Positions 44,261 through 57,457 of a stretch of DNA of 64,000 bases are shown piece by piece. Location: NCBI GenBank assembly GCA_026075535.2, contig AP026543.1, forward strand, positions 8,122,001 through 8,186,000, read 5' to 3'. Below the pieces are notes generated by a model. The model made no database searches and was not told where the DNA came from. It saw only the letters and a list, made by a program, of their open reading frames with translations. The DNA is from Tricholoma matsutake (lineage: Eukaryota > Basidiomycota > Agaricomycetes > Agaricales > Tricholomataceae). Position 1 is the first letter of the stretch, and every line of letters begins with the position of its first letter. The position numbers and the translations under genes were made by a program.

Positions 44261-46429
44261 TTAATAAGACACGCCCCCTCTGCCCACAACAGGGATGGGG
44301 ATGAAGTCATAGGCGCACCAATGAGCCCAAATTGGGGTACCTTAGTGCGCCCATCGGGAATTGACTCCCCTCCACGCGTCGCTGTATATTTTGCGAACAG
44401 CATCACCAATCTAAGACTGGGTCTCAGACAAGATCTGATCGACGATCGTGACATTCTTCTGTTCTCATTGGGAATAGGGGAAGATGTCATGCTACTTGCT
44501 AACGTCTATTCGGATAGCCAACACTCGGCCATCACGCTCTTGTTTGAGAATGTCATGACGATCCCATGCTTGCACTTCATGTGTGGCAATTTCAACGTGA
44601 GGCACGCCTCCTGGGACCCCCAGGGGCCTGAGCACTCGATCCATGCTGACCACTTAGTGGAAACGGCTACGGCATTAGGCCTGTCTAGAGCCCTACCAGT
44701 AGTGGAGGGCCCTACCCACTTCCCCCCTCAACAGGGCCTTCACCCCACGGTGATCGACCTGATGTTCGTACCTACAGATCTCAGATTTGTACTGTACTGC
44801 AAGATCGTACCTGAAGCCAGGGGGATGTCTGATCATGCTCCCCTGACATTAGTACTACCTGGCCCGGGATCTTTGGTTCTGGTCACCAAGTGGTCCATCA
44901 AAAAAGGATCTGAGGAGGAAGCATCTTACCGAGATGCTGTCTCCTCCACTTTAACTCCGTGGCTAGATTGGCACGGAGATACTTCGGCAGAAATCGATGA
45001 TGTCGTTTCGGTGATATCAACGATTTTAAACAAGGCATGGGAAAACCATGCCAAGGAATCTCGCCTCGGCAAGTTGTCCAAAGGTTGGTGGACAGACGAG
45101 TGCAGCGGTGCCCTAGATGCGTACAGAGCCTCGCATGAGGAGGAGGACTGGAAGCACTATAGGAAAGTCATGCGACATGCAAAGTGGGACTTTTTCGATG
45201 ACCATATCCAGGAAGTGGCTATGATGAACAGACGACCCTGGGACTTGATGGCCTGGACTCGTCAACGTAACCTCCCATCGTACGAGGCAATCTCCTATCG
45301 GGGAGAACCTTGCAATGATCTGGATTCTCTCTGGGCTGCTCTTGATGGGTCCTATAACGCTGCCTCAGATCGAGTAGTTGATCTGAGCATTCTCGATGAA
45401 CTTGATCCGGTGCCTGAAAGGGCCTGGATCCCGTTTTCCATCACGGAAATGAAAGAAGCGCTAAATGCGTGTTCTTCCCATTCCGCTCCAGGTCCCGATC
45501 ATGTTATGTGGTCGCACCTTAAACACTGGTGTAGCAACCCAGAGGTGGCAGGGCTTATCACCCGCATTGCTGAGGCGTGCATCACTGCTGGCCATTGGCC
45601 GGCTCACTTTAAGGAATCCCTGTCGGTTATCATCCCGAAGCCAGGGAAACCTAACTACTCCACTCCAAAGTCGTTCAGGCCTATCGTGCTACTGAACACT
45701 CTGGGCAAGTTAGTCGAAAAGATGTTGTCTAGGCGACTTCAGTTCGACGGTGTCGCACACGAGGCCTTCGAACAAAACCAGTTCGGAGGCGTCGCCCAGC
45801 ATTCCACTGAGGATGCAGGTATCTACCTCACCCACCTGGTCAGAGCAGGATGGGCCAAAGGGCTCAAAACGAGTGTCGTCGCCTTCGACATCGCTCAGTT
45901 CTTCCCCTCCTTGAACCACCAGGTTCTATTGGAGATTATTTCTCGGTCGGGATTCCCTGCGCGAGTAGTGAATTTCTTCCGCTCATATCTGGTCGGTCGC
46001 AAGACGACCTACAAATGGAACGCTTTCTCATCTGGCTCCTTTGCAGCAGATGTGGGAGTGGGTCAAGGTTCTGCCTTGTCCCCTGTCCTGTCGGCGTTAT
46101 ACCTGATGCCCATCATGAAGCTCTTCAGAAGAAGCGAAATCGGCAGAGATGTCGATCTCATGTCTTATGTGGACGATGGCACCCTCATCGCCCACTCCCC
46201 ACTGTTGGAGGATAACATCCCCCTCCTTAAAACAGCATATGGCTGGATCTTCCAGGCATTCACCTCCCTCGGAACATGACAAGTCTGAAGTATTTCATTT
46301 CTCAAGGGCGAGGAGGTTCACCCCCCTGCCCATTGATCTTGGTTTTGCCCCCTACACGGGCAACACCCCTCTCAAGCCCAAGGTTACCTGGAGGTACCTC
46401 AGATTTTTCTTCGACCGTAAGCTCTCCTT
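44261..46429 (+). pseudogene. LINE ORF2 endonuclease-RT, copy L8
   Basis: Long open frame to 46279. The endonuclease GDFN motif reads GNFN (AAT at 44588-44590), removing a catalytic Asp; SDHAPL is kept. RT motifs FDIAQFFPSLNH, VGVGQGSALSP and YVDD are present. About 11 bases are missing near 46273 (before HDKSEVFHF), shifting the frame. Cut at 46429 by SPE-A2-2. Confidence 0.88.
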
Positions 46430-48390
46430 TTGTTTTTTTTTGGGGTCAACAATTTATAATGCGGGGCTCGATCGCAGTCCGCGGGTCAAGATACAAACAA
46501 GGTACTACTAAGACTACGCATTCCCTATGTCCGCATCCCACACCAGGTCCCTTGCAGAAGCCACGTTACGGCGGGCGTACCAGCGTTGTCCTCTCAGACA
46601 GGAAAGGCAATAATCTGTAGGGGAGGGGCCCCCCCTACAAAGGCTAGCCATTAGTTCGCCGTCTGGTGCTATCTCGGTCCCCCCGGCCACATATCCGACC
46701 GAAGTCAGATCAGGCGCAAGCAGTGTCAATTCACCGTAAGTCCTCCCTTGCGGGAAGAGTAACCGTCTTTCACCAGACAATGAGGATTGACCACCCCAGG
46801 TGAGTGAGGTGGACCATCACTGTGTCCACGCACAAGTGACAGTGACGAGGCAGCTGGTTATTCACTGGAACTGCCGTAGCTGGTTATTCACCGGAGCTAC
46901 TGTAGGTAGGGGGTCGAGGCCCCCCCCTCAAGCAAATGCTACTCTGAGCATGCACTCAGTGACATCATCCCCCCCGCAGTGGGGAGAAGGTAAAGGGTGG
47001 CGACATAATGTCACCATCCCGACAACAGCCCTGGTGGGCGGTGAAGAGAAGGGGGGGTCCCCTTCTTCAAGCTCGGCATGGTCGTTGGCGGGGGCCACGA
47101 GGACGTCGACGCCGTTCCGGGGACAAGGGTTCCTCAGTTGGAGGCTCTGCCGCTGGTGGAGCAGACTGAGCCGCCTGCATCGCTGCATAGGAAGCCTGGA
47201 AGGCTGCCGGAGACGTAAGGTCGAGGGGAGCTCAGCGATACCAAGCTCCTGTGAATACATATCCTCCTTAGGGAGGCTACGAGCCCAGTGCTTGTGTTCG
47301 ACGTCGACACCAAGTGCCCATCGTACACGATCAATCATTTTCCTCGAGGAGAGCCTAGGCCCCCCCTCGGCGAAAGTGAGAGCCTCCTGCATGGCAAGAG
47401 AGTCATCGTCATCATCATCGTTAGGGTTGGAGAGGTCTTCCCCGGCCCATAGATCTCTAGCTGCCCTGAAAGCAGCTGCTACCTCTGATTCGTCTTGGAT
47501 GAACCGGGTGTCGTAGTCTTGGACGCCATCATCAAAGATGTCGCCCGTGATCAAAACGGGGTCGCGTAGACCCCGATGTGGTGGTTGGTCTCTGGTTCGC
47601 CGTTTGGGCATCGAGAGTGTGTGTGTTAGTGCTAGTAGATGATGGTAGGAATCAAAATACGCAGCGTGGAATCGATAACAACTGGTCCCTTATCTATATT
47701 CCGGGTCCACCCGATACGGCCTCCGAACGCTCCGAGGGGGCGAGCAAGCCGCGCATCCTGCTGCCTAGTGGGAGAAGATTGAACCCGGGTCATGCCACCC
47801 TAGGAGAGTGAGCACCGGAGGTAGAGGGATGGTGGTGAAAAGCGGCCACCAAGGTGTAGGCCTAGCCGCTAGGGGGCACCATCGCCCGGCCCCTTTTAAC
47901 AATGGTGTATTCCAGCGGGTAGTCAGTATAGCATGTCTCTAGTAGTAGAAACTCACAGAGCATGGAGGCTGGAAGCCTCCCAGACGACCAGCAGTCCAGT
48001 GATAATGTCCCTCCTCCCTAAGCCAGACCTCCCCCACCTAGACGAGTGTGACGACTTGGGCGAGCGTTGAAGCAGGCATCCCACACCCACTCTAAGCCCC
48101 CAGAGGGACCTAGACTACTCTTTCATAGACAACACTCACCTAGTCAGGATCCTCGAAGCCCAGGAGAACGAGATGAATAGCAGCCATTGTCAAAAACAAT
48201 GACCGGGGCATCCACGGAGATCGGATGGACGGATCTCTTAGCAAATCAGGGCACGCCTGGAGACGCCGAGAGCGTTCGTGATGGTGAAATCCGATCGAAA
48301 ATCGGACGAAAATTGAAGTGTCGACGTTGCTTGCAACGTTGAGCAGAGGTGTTTACCACTATTTATGGTGGTTGTAACAAGTCAAGGAGC
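46430..48390 (-). mobile_element. SPE-A2-2, inserted in reverse in L8
   Basis: Short interrupted poly(T) (with one G), 5' end at 48390. Target duplication CCGTAAGCTCTCCTT at 46415-46429 and 48395-48409, four extra bases GTTG between. About 1.96 kb because part of the ORF is deleted. Type I cassette. Confidence 0.92.
46928..47611 (-). pseudogene. SPE-A2-2 ORF, internal deletion
   Basis: MPKRRTRDQPPHRGLRDP from 47611 through YSQELGIAEL; then about 300 bases are missing, joined at a GCTCC repeat, and the frame is lost, so the conserved C-terminal block is gone. The remaining codons are out of frame. Confidence 0.8.
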
Positions 48391-48409
48391 GTTGCCGTAA
48401 GCTCTCCTT

Positions 48410-49824
48410 CAACGAGCATACGCGATTCTACTCCACCAAAGCCCTTACCACTGCTAGGGCAATGGGAATGCTCAGCAATTCTGTGAGAGGGCTAACCCCT
48501 ATGCAGAAACACCTCCTGTACCGTTCGTGTGTCGTACCTATCATGACATACAGACTGAGACTCTGGCACTTCAAAGGCACTCGCGTCAAAGGTGTCATCA
48601 AAATGCTGGCCCAAGTGCAGTCTGTTGCTGCACGTTGGATCCTCAGTGCATTCAGAACCACCCCTATTGGCGGTCTGGAGAGTATCGCAGGGCTGCTGCC
48701 TATGCAGCTGTTACTGCGTCGCTTAGTCGACAGAGGGGTATTCAGGACCCCCCTATTGGCTCCATCACACCCCCTAAGAGCTATCTTAGGGCCTAATCAC
48801 GTCGGCACCACCCACTCTCATGAGCTAGGGCTCTGGGGAGGGAACGTGCTCGACACACTTACCCTACAAGGTCCATCTGTCGCCTCGGCTGCAGCTCTGG
48901 CCCTGGTACCAGGCGATGAATTCGACCCCTTCGGGGAAGAAAACACACCTGGAAACAGAGTGAAGGATCTATTCCCCACTCGCTTCTCCTCTCATCGCCT
49001 CACCTCTAAGGAGGATGGAGCGAGGAATTCTTACAGGAGTGACCTCGATAAAGCCTGGGCATCGGCCCAAGTAGAGGATGACACTCTCATTGTCGCAGTG
49101 GATGCTTCGGTGCCCACAGATGCTAAGTTCCAAGCTGTCGCCTGCCCTCTTGTCTTCGGACAGAGAGAACAGGTGGATCGCGTTGTCTCAGCCTCTGGGA
49201 GGAGAACCCCCCTGGAAGTCGAACTTTTCGCTCTCCAACTGGGTGTCTCAGCTGCTTGCAGCAGAGGTTGCAATAAGTTGGTGATCTTTTCGGATTCTAC
49301 TATGGGCATTGAGTCCCTAATCGATCCTAAACCTCGTTCTGGGCAAATCTTTGCCCTGGACGCCTGTCACTCTCTTCGTCCCTGGCTAGCTGGGGACGAG
49401 GAGAGGAACATCACATTCTGGCACATCCCCTCAAAATTCGAGTGGAACGTACATAAGATGGCTCATGATGTAGCTACATCTACCAAGATCTCCATGGGCA
49501 GACACCCGTAGACGTCTTTAGACTACCTTAAAAACCAGGTCGAAAAGGCTGTTTGCAAGGATTGGCACACCCGGTTCTCAGATCCGGCGTATCGTGGTCG
49601 GCACTTCTACCAACTCAAAGGAGTGGGTGGAAAACCAGTATTACCCTCGACTCACAAAGGTGGGCCTTGGCTGAAAGTTATGGGGAGCAACACTACGTTG
49701 ACCTCCCGTTCAACTCGTATGATCACTGGCCATGCTCCTATAGGGGAGTATCGTCAACGCTTATCCCTCGACGGGGAATACCAGTGATGGTGCCTTGGCC
49801 CCGAGATACAAACTTGAGACCATT
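48410..49824 (+). pseudogene. LINE ORF2 end of RT to RNase H, copy L8
   Basis: Continues from 46429: ALTTARAMGMLSNSVRGLTP, RNase H with VAVDASVP, LEVELFALQLG, IFSDST. TAG at 49509-49511 stands where CGG is found elsewhere (two transitions), and a TGA near 49786 replaces Cys of the QCWC finger. Cut at 49824 by reverse SPE-A6; the rest is not recovered. Confidence 0.85.
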
Positions 49825-52045
49825 TTTTTTTTTTTTTTTTTGGGTCAACAATTTATAACGCGGGGCTCGATCGCAGTCCGCGGAGCAGGATACAAACTTG
49901 GGTACTACTGTAACTACGCTTCCCCTCACCCATATCCTTCCCAGGTCCTCGTTTTAGCCACTTTAGGTGGGCAGTGCCACAGACGTTGGCCTCTCAGCCA
50001 GGAAAGGCAATAATCTGGAGGGGGAGCCCCCCCTCCCGAAGCTAGCCATTAGATCGCCCCCTGGAGCAAACGGTGCCCCAGCCACATGTCCGACCAAGGC
50101 CAGACCAGGCACAGCAGTGTTAATTCACCGTAAATCCCCCCTTGCGGGAGGAATAACCGTCTGCGTATTTCCAGCCAGCGAGGATTGACCACCCCAGGTG
50201 AGTGAGGTGGACCATCACCATGTTGTGCATGAGTGACAGTAGCGAGGCGGATGGTTGTTCACCTGGTTATTCACCGTAACCGCCGTAAGTGGGGGGCCGG
50301 GGCCCCCCTCGAGCAAATGCAAGCAAGTGCACGCACTCGATGACATCGTTCCCCCCGCAGCGGGGGGAAGGTATAGGGAGGCGACCCATGTCACCATCCC
50401 GATAATGGCCACCAATTGGTGCTTGGTGGCTGTGAATGTAGAGGGGGATAGGCCCCTGTACTAGTTGTGGCGCTGCTGTCCACGAGGACCTCGAGGACGA
50501 CGGCGCTGTGCTGGGGATGAGGGTTCCCCAGATTGAGGCTCTGATTGAGCAGTGTGCATCGCCGCATAGGAAGCCCGGAAGGCTGCCGGAGACGTGAGAT
50601 CGAGAGGTGTCGGAACGGCTGCTAGTTCCGCCGACATCGTCTCAGACAGTCGCCAGGTGGTCGTGAATAACTCCCAGGCCATTTGGCGCCATGCGTTCCT
50701 CTCTGCAGGGGGAACGGCAGATGTACGGACGGTACCAACAAACATGGTCATCGCGTCGAGTTGGTGTAGCATGGCATGAGAGGTGGCTTCGATTTCCAAC
50801 CTGTCATTCACAGATAGCGGCACTTCGTCCTCCACCAACTCAGGGATGGGGGGCAAAGGTGGTAATGGGGCAGGGGATGCCTCCAGATAGAAGAGCTCAG
50901 CAATGCCGAGCTCCTGTCAGTACATGTCCTCGCGTTCGAGACTGCGAGTCCATCGTTTATGTGCGACATGGACGTCCTGCACCCACAGCACACGGTCTAT
51001 CGTTTGCCTCGAGGCCAGCTTGGGGCTGCTCTCAGTATAATTGAGGGCCTCTTGCATAGCAAGAGAGTCCTCGTCATCCTCAGGGTCGGAGAGGTCCTCT
51101 CCAGCCCATAGATCTCTGACTGCCCGTAGGGCAGTAGCTACATCCGGATCATCTTGATCGTACCGGGTGTCGTAGTCTTGGATGCCATCGTCATAGATGT
51201 CACCCGTAATCAGGGAGGGGTCGTGTAGACCCCAGTGTGGTGTTTGGGCTCTGGTTCGCCGTTTAGGCATTGAGAGGGGAAGTTAATGCTAGTAGGTGAT
51301 AGTAGAAATCAAGATACGTAGCGTGCCATCGATAACGGTTGGTCCCTTATCTCTATTCCGGGTCCACCCGATACTGCCTCCAAACGCTCCGAGGGGGGGA
51401 CAGGCCGCACATCCTGTCACCCAGTGGGAGAAGACTGAACCCGGGTCATAACACCCTAGAAGAGTGAGCACCGGAGGTAGCGGGTTGGTGGTGAGTAGCG
51501 GCCACCAGAGCATCGACCTAGCTGTCAGGGGGCACCATCGCCTGGCCCCTTTTAACGATGGTGTATTCCAATGGGTAGTCAGTGTAGCATGTCTCTAGTA
51601 ATAGAAACTCACAGAGCATGGAGGCTGGGAGCCTCCCAGATGGCCAGCAGTCCAGTAAGAACGTCCTTCCCCCTAAGCCAGACCTCCCCCAGCTAAACGA
51701 GCGCTTCTACTTGGGCGAGCGTTGAAGCAGGCATCCCACACCCACTCTAAGCCCCCATAGGGACCCAGACTACTCTTTCATGGACATCACTCACCTAGCC
51801 AGGATCCTCGAAGCCAAGGGGAACGAGACAGATAGCAGTCACTGTTGGAAACAATGACCAAGACATCCTCGGAGATCGGATGGACGGATCTCTTAGCAAA
51901 TCAGGGCAGGCCTGGAGACGCCAAGATCGTTTGTGATGGCGGAGTCCGATCGAAAATCGGACGAAAATTGAAGTGTCGATGTCGCGTGCAACGTTGAGCA
52001 GAGGTGTTTACCACTATTTATGGTGGTTGTAACAAGTCAAGGAGC
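49825..52045 (-). mobile_element. SPE-A6, reverse
   Basis: Poly(T) from 49825, 5' end at 52045, type I cassette with a C-like trailer end (GATCGAG, TTGTTGACCC). Left flank is LINE RNase H and right flank LINE ORF1; no duplication. Recombination between two A insertions in different LINEs is inferred. Confidence 0.87.
50461..51270 (-). pseudogene. SPE-A6 ORF with one stop
   Basis: MPKRRTRAQTPHWGLHDP from 51270; TGA in the codon after EREDMY (about 50916), where others have TCA; then open through IPELVEDEVPLSVNDRLEIE and AWELFTTTWRLSETMSAELA to 50461. One substitution from intact; that change is a transversion, unlike the CGA-to-TGA lesions. Confidence 0.8.
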
Positions 52046-53428
52046 GATGAGATTGCGACTCTGGAAACACTACGCTCCGGAGTGCTATAGACAGGATGGC
52101 TGGGGGCAGTAAACGGCCAAGGTCGGGCACTGTCACCAACAATCCTAACGATGTCCCAAGGACGGACTACCTGGAGGGATGGGATGGGCAATGCCCCCCC
52201 CCTCACAAATCAGCGAGGACTCGAGGCCCGAAAGGGGCTCGACCTCTTCCTAAACCCCCAACAGGGGGCGTCTCTTCATCATGGGGTCGAGGACCGCCTC
52301 CCCCCGTGAACTGGTCCACCAGGCCTTCGGGTAGGGGGACCTTTGCTCAGGTCGCTCGCTTCCCCGGGGGGCGAGCGCCTAACACATCCATGGATGGTCT
52401 TGTGCGTCTAGCCAAGGCCTTCCCTGAACTTCCAACCGACAAGCTGGCAGACATACAGCAGCATGTTGGCCCCTCCAAACCGAAGGCGTCAAAACCTTCA
52501 CCTACTGTACACGGACCGTTGAGACAACAGGTCCTAGTTCACGTTCATCCCCCCCTTGGGGAGGAGACAAACCCTGCTGATTTCCTGGACCACGTCCAGA
52601 CCACCCTCGGACTGCACCACTCCAAATTGGTGGCTCAGTCTGCATCGATGCACGCTGGTAATTTATCAGTAGCTACTGACGTTGTGGCCTCTGAGGAGGA
52701 CCTTCGATGCTTCAAGGAAGCTGCCCACAAGGCGTTCCCATTCGCGCTGCAAGTGGACGCAGCGTTACCCACATCCACGTCGTACCTCAAGCTGGTCAAC
52801 GTGCCATTCATCGCTAACGACAAGGCTTTAACGCCTGACGTCGTCATTGCTCACTTGGGAAAGTCTGGAATTTCGGACCTCACAGTGCTCCAAGTCCCCC
52901 CCCCGTGTAGTACGTGATTCGAGGATGTCAGATACGTGCACCGTATACCTCAACATCGCTGACTCAGTCAGTGGTGCACGAGCTAAGGCTCTTATCGGCC
53001 GGGGCGTCCAATTTGGACGCTACGTCGCTTATGTCAGGGCCGCCAGGGCTAACCCAGGCTTGCCCCTATGCCAACGCTGCTGGAAGTGGGGTCACCCCAC
53101 CCCTGCATGCAGAGCTCCACAGACCAAGTGTCCGATCTGTGCTGGCCCACACCGCAAGGAGCACCACCGTGCCCTTGCTGGGTGTTGTAAGGGAAACGCT
53201 AAGGCCAACCCCCCCGTCCCAGCTACCCCAGAGGGGGCAGCCTGTCCTCACCCGGCTAGGTGCGCAAACTGCTGTAAAAACCACGCATCCGACGATCGTC
53301 GATGCAATTTCTGGCGACATCGCTTTGACCGTGACTGGATCAAAGCTCGCTATGACGAGGTGAGTGCGAGACGCAACTCTCGCTCCCCTCCTACTTACCA
53401 TCCCGCAGGACGCGGTGGCCGAACGTAA
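52046..53428 (+). pseudogene. LINE ORF1, copy L9
   Basis: Begins mid-ORF1 (near DSGNTTLRSAIDR) and is open from about 52096 (AGGSKRPRSGTVTNN) to about 52895, where one extra C in a C-run shifts the frame. RRM-like region and CQRCWKWGHPTPAC, CPICAGPHRKEHH and the last knuckle follow. TAA at 53426-53428 abuts the ORF2 ATG. Confidence 0.85.
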
Positions 53429-53571
53429 ATGAGAGACAGACTTAGATCTACCCCTCAGTTACGCGTATTTAGTCAAAATGTAAACAGACGTTACTGGCAG
53501 ACTTCATAGACGATTATGATCTGCTCTTTAAGACACGCCCCCTCTGCCCACAACAGGGAAGGGGATGAAGT
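53429..53571 (+). pseudogene. LINE ORF2 start, copy L9, with deletions
   Basis: MRDRLRSTPQLRVFSQNVNR, then about 20 bases missing (the NWGYMDS region) and about 27 more missing (the EPPW region), so the endonuclease is dead. Cut at 53571 by LINE copy L10; resumes at 57469. Confidence 0.8.
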
Positions 53572-54483
53572 GCTTCGGCTGCAGCCCTGGCCCTCGTACC
53601 AGGCGATGAATTCGACCCCTTTGGGGAAGAAAACACACCTGGAAACAGAGTGAAAGATATATTCCCCACTCGTTTCTCCTCTCACCGCCTCACTAAGGAA
53701 GATGGAGCGAGGAATTCTTACAGGAGTGACCTCGATAAGGCCTGGGCATCTGCCCAAGTTGAGGATGACACTCTCGTCGTTGCAGTGGACGCTTCGGTAC
53801 CCACAGATGCCAAATTTCAAGCTGTCGCCTGCGCTCTTGTCTTCGGACAGGGAGAACAGGTGGATTGCGTTGTATCAGCTTCTGGGAGGAGAACCCCCCC
53901 AGAAGTCGAACTCTTCGCTCTCCAACTGGGCGTCTTGGCTGCTTGCAGCAGAGGATGCAAAAAGTTGGTGATCTTTTCGGATTCTACTACGGGCATTGAG
54001 TCCCTAATCGATCCTAAACCACGCTCTGGGCAAATCTTCGCCCTGGACGCTTGTCGCTCCCTCCACCCCTGGTTAGCTGGGGACGAGGAGAGAAACGTTA
54101 CATTCTGGCATGTCCCCTCGAAATTCAAGTGGAACGTTCACAAGATGGCTCACAATGTAGCTACATCTACCAAGATCTCCGTGGGCAGACACCCGCGGAC
54201 GTCTTTAGACTACCTTAAGAATCAGGTCGAAAAGGCCGTTTGTAAGGATTGGCACACCCGGTTCTCAGATCCGGCGTATCGTGGCCAGCACTTCTACCAA
54301 CTCAAAGGAGTAGGTGGAAAACCGGTGTTACCCTCGACTCACAAAGGTGGGCCTTGGCTGAAAGTTATGGGGAACAACACTACATTGACTTCCCGTTCAA
54401 CTCGTATGATTACTGGCCACGCTCCTATAGGGGAGTATCGTCAACGTCTATCCCTCGACGGGGAATACCAATGTTGGTGCCTT
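53572..54483 (+). pseudogene. LINE ORF2 RNase H, copy L10, first part
   Basis: Open frame with VAVDASVP, PEVELFALQLG, IFSDST and VHKMAHN (the last Asp is Asn here). One codon is missing in RLTKEDGARN compared with RLTSKEDGARN. Cut at the QCWC finger by SPE-B6. Confidence 0.85.
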
Positions 54484-56726
54484 TTTTTTGTTTTTTTTTT
54501 TGGGTCAACAATTTATAACGCGGGGCTCGATCGCAGTCTGCGGAGCAGGATACAAACTAGGGTACTACTATATCTACGCGTTCCCCTCGCCCATCTCCCA
54601 CCCAGGTCCTCGTTTTAGCCACTTTAGGCGGGCAGTGCCACAGACGTTGGCCTCTCAGCCAGGAAAGGCAATAATCCGGAGGGGAAGCCTCCCCCTCCCG
54701 AAGCTAGCCATTAGGTCGCCCACTGGTACCAACCGGTCCCCCGGCCACATATCCAACCGAAGTCAGATCAGGCGCAGTGGTGTCAATTCACCGTAAATCC
54801 CCCCTTGCGGGAGGAATAACCGATAGCCTACTTCCAGCCAGCGAGGATTGACCACCCCAGATGAATGGGGTGGACCATCACCGTGTTTGCGCACGAGTGA
54901 CAGAGATGTGGTAGCTGGTTGTTCACCTGGTTATTCACCGGAACTACCGTAGGCAGGGGGGCTGAGGCCCCCCTGCGAGCAAATGCCGACATGTGCGTGC
55001 ACTCGATGACAACGTCCCCCCCGCAGCGGGGGGAAGGTGGAGGGAAGCGACAAGATGTCACTATCCCGATATCGGCCACCAATTATTTGGTGGGCGTGGT
55101 TGTGGAGGGGTGTTCCCCTATTGGTTGCGGCGCGGCTGTCTCCGAGGACCTCGAGGATGATGGCGCCGTGATGAGGACGAGGGTTCCTCATGATGGAGCT
55201 CTGCATGAGCTGCCTGCCTAGCCGCGTAGGAAGCCCTGAAGGCTTCCGGTGACGTGAGATCGAGAGGCAATCCGGCAGCTGCTAGTTCTGCCGACATTGG
55301 CTCGGACAATCGCCAGGTGGTTGTGAATAGTTCCCATGCCATCTGGCGCCATGCATTCCTCGAACGGCGGATACTCGGACGGTACCGACGAAAATCGTCA
55401 TAGCCTCCAGTAAATGTAGAAAGCCATGAGAGGTGGACATTATGTCCACCCTCTCATCTCTCGACAATGGAGGCTCATCCTCCACCAACTCTGGGATGGC
55501 GGATGAACCCAGTGATGTGGGGAGGGGCAGCGCAGATTGCTCCTGCTGCCCCTCCGGATAGAGGAGCTCGGCGATGCCGAGCTCTTGATTGTTGTTGGCC
55601 TCGAGCCCAAGCTCGAGAGCCAGATCATGCACTTCATCGGCTATCACTTGTGATGCCAAGAAGCGGTTTATCGTCTCCTGCGAGGCTAGCTCGGTGAGAC
55701 CCGGAATGAATTTGACGTCTCTGCTGGTGGCAGAGCCATCATCGTCGTCTGGCAGGTCAGAGGAGTCATCCTCCGCCCAAAGATTGTGGAACTGGTTAGC
55801 CACATCAGAGTCCCATCCGCTCAGGGAGACGTGTCCAAACTCTGGGAGGTAGTTGTCGTCGAAATCTGCGAAGTCAGCGTTTGTGTATAGGAGGGGGTCG
55901 CCATGAGCCGCCTGGTGTCGAGTTTGCGCTCTACAGTTTGCAGAGGGCATTGAGGATGATTTAGCACAAGTAGATGACGGTAGAAGTCAAGATACGTAGC
56001 GTGATAACGATAACAGACGGTCCCTTATCTCAATTCCGGGTCCACCCGACACAGCCTCCAGACGCTCCGAGGGGGCAGGCAGGCCACAAATCCTGCTGCC
56101 GATTGGGAGGAACGATTGAACCCGGTTCCAAACACCTCAAGGGTGTGAGTGCCGGAGGTAAAGAGTCGGTGGTGAATAGCGGCCACCAGAGCGTCGACCT
56201 AGCCACCAGGGGGCACCATCGCCCAGCCCCTTTTAACGATGGTGTATTCCAATAGGTAGTCAGTGTAGCAGGTCTCTAGATGTAGAAACTCACACAGCAT
56301 GGAGGTAGGAAGTCTCCCAGACGACCCACAATCCAGTGAATATGTACCTCCTCCTGAACCAGATCTCCCCCAGCTAAACGAATGCGACGACTTGGGCAAG
56401 CATTGAAGTAGGCATCCCACACCCACTCTAAGCCCCCATAGGGGCCCAGACTACTCTTTCATTGCCAGCACTCACCTAACCAGGATCCTCGAAGCCCAGG
56501 AGACCGAGACGAATAGCAGACACTGTCAGAAACAGTGACCGGGGCATCCACAGAGATCGGATGGACGGATCTCTTAGCAAATCAGGGCAAGCCTGGAGAC
56601 GCCGAGAGCGTTCGTGATGGTGAAATCCGATCGAAAATCGGACCAGAATTGAAGTGTCGACATCGCGTGCAACGTTGAGCAGAGGTGTTTACCACTATTT
56701 ATGGTGGTTGTAACAAGTCAAGGAGC
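54484..56726 (-). mobile_element. SPE-B6, inserted in reverse in L10
   Basis: Interrupted poly(T) from 54484; target duplication TGTTGGTGCCTT at 54472-54483 and 56736-56747, with nine extra bases (56727-56735). Type I 5' cassette. Confidence 0.91.
55118..55950 (-). pseudogene. SPE-B6 ORF, frameshifted
   Basis: MPSANCRAQTRHQAAHGD from 55950. About ten bases are missing near 55360 (after VGTVRVSAV), shifting the frame before the conserved AWELFTTTWRLSEP block, which continues in another frame to 55118. Confidence 0.82.
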
Positions 56727-56747
56727 GTCGTCGATTGTTGGTGCCTT

Positions 56748-56909
56748 GGTCCTGAGATACAAACTCGAGACCACTTACTACGCGTCTGCCCCAAGGTGGA
56801 TCACAAAGAAACTCGTGCAAGCCCCGACTCTGTCGAAGGCTTCCATGAATTCATGGACAACAACCCAAGTTTGGGGTCGTTCAACTCACTTGCGTGGGAT
56901 CCAGGATAG
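56748..56909 (+). pseudogene. LINE ORF2 C-terminus, copy L10, second part
   Basis: Continues after SPE-B6: LGPEIQTRDHLLRVCPKV, then SVEGFHEFMDNNPSLGSFNS and LAWDPG, stop at 56907-56909. Confidence 0.83.
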
Positions 56910-57457
56910 GTTGTGCGCACAGGGCGTATGACCCCCATCTGGTTCTAGCTAGTGTTATCGGTATGTCGGGGTGGCCGTAGGGCACCAGACGAGTCCGTTA
57001 ACCCTCATAAAGGGGGCCCACCCATGTTCAGGAGCGACTGTCAGGGAGGGGGGACACGAAACTAGGTACTGGTTCGGGGAGGCGCCTGAGCGCTTTCAGA
57101 TCCTCTGTCGGTTATGCGTTGCGACAACTCCAGTCGACTATGCTCTCCTTTCTGAGCTGAGAGGCTCATGTCGGGGCGGCAGTATCCCCTAAAACTTGCA
57201 CTCATACCCGTAGGGATTCGGGGAACACGACATCGTCAAGCTCGGGTTGTCGGTATGCCACCACTGGCAAGTCCGTTTACTCAATAAAGGGGGCCCCCTT
57301 AGTGGTCATTGCAGCTATCCAGGTGGTTGGTGTGAAGATCAGCAGGAGGAGGACTTGGGCTGGGCGTAGTGTACTTCGTTTGTATGTCTCTACCGCGGAC
57401 TGCGATCGGGCGCCGCATTATAAACTTTTGATCCAAAAAAAAAAAAAAAAAAAAAAA
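56910..57457 (+). other. LINE 3' untranslated region and poly(A), copy L10
   Basis: About 525 nt without a gene, ending CTTTTGATCC and poly(A). The GATCC variant of the tail is also found in some SPE-A copies (TTCTGATCC). Confidence 0.85.

Larger units (their letters stand above)
53572..57457 (+). mobile_element. LINE copy L10, severely 5'-truncated, inserted in L9
   Basis: Starts inside the RNase H region (ASAAALALVPGDEF) and ends in poly(A) 57435-57457. The duplication AAGGGGATGAAGT (53559-53571) recurs at 57456-57468, showing that the apparent endonuclease-to-RNase H jump at 53571 is an insertion edge, not a deletion. Holds reverse SPE-B6. Confidence 0.88.
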
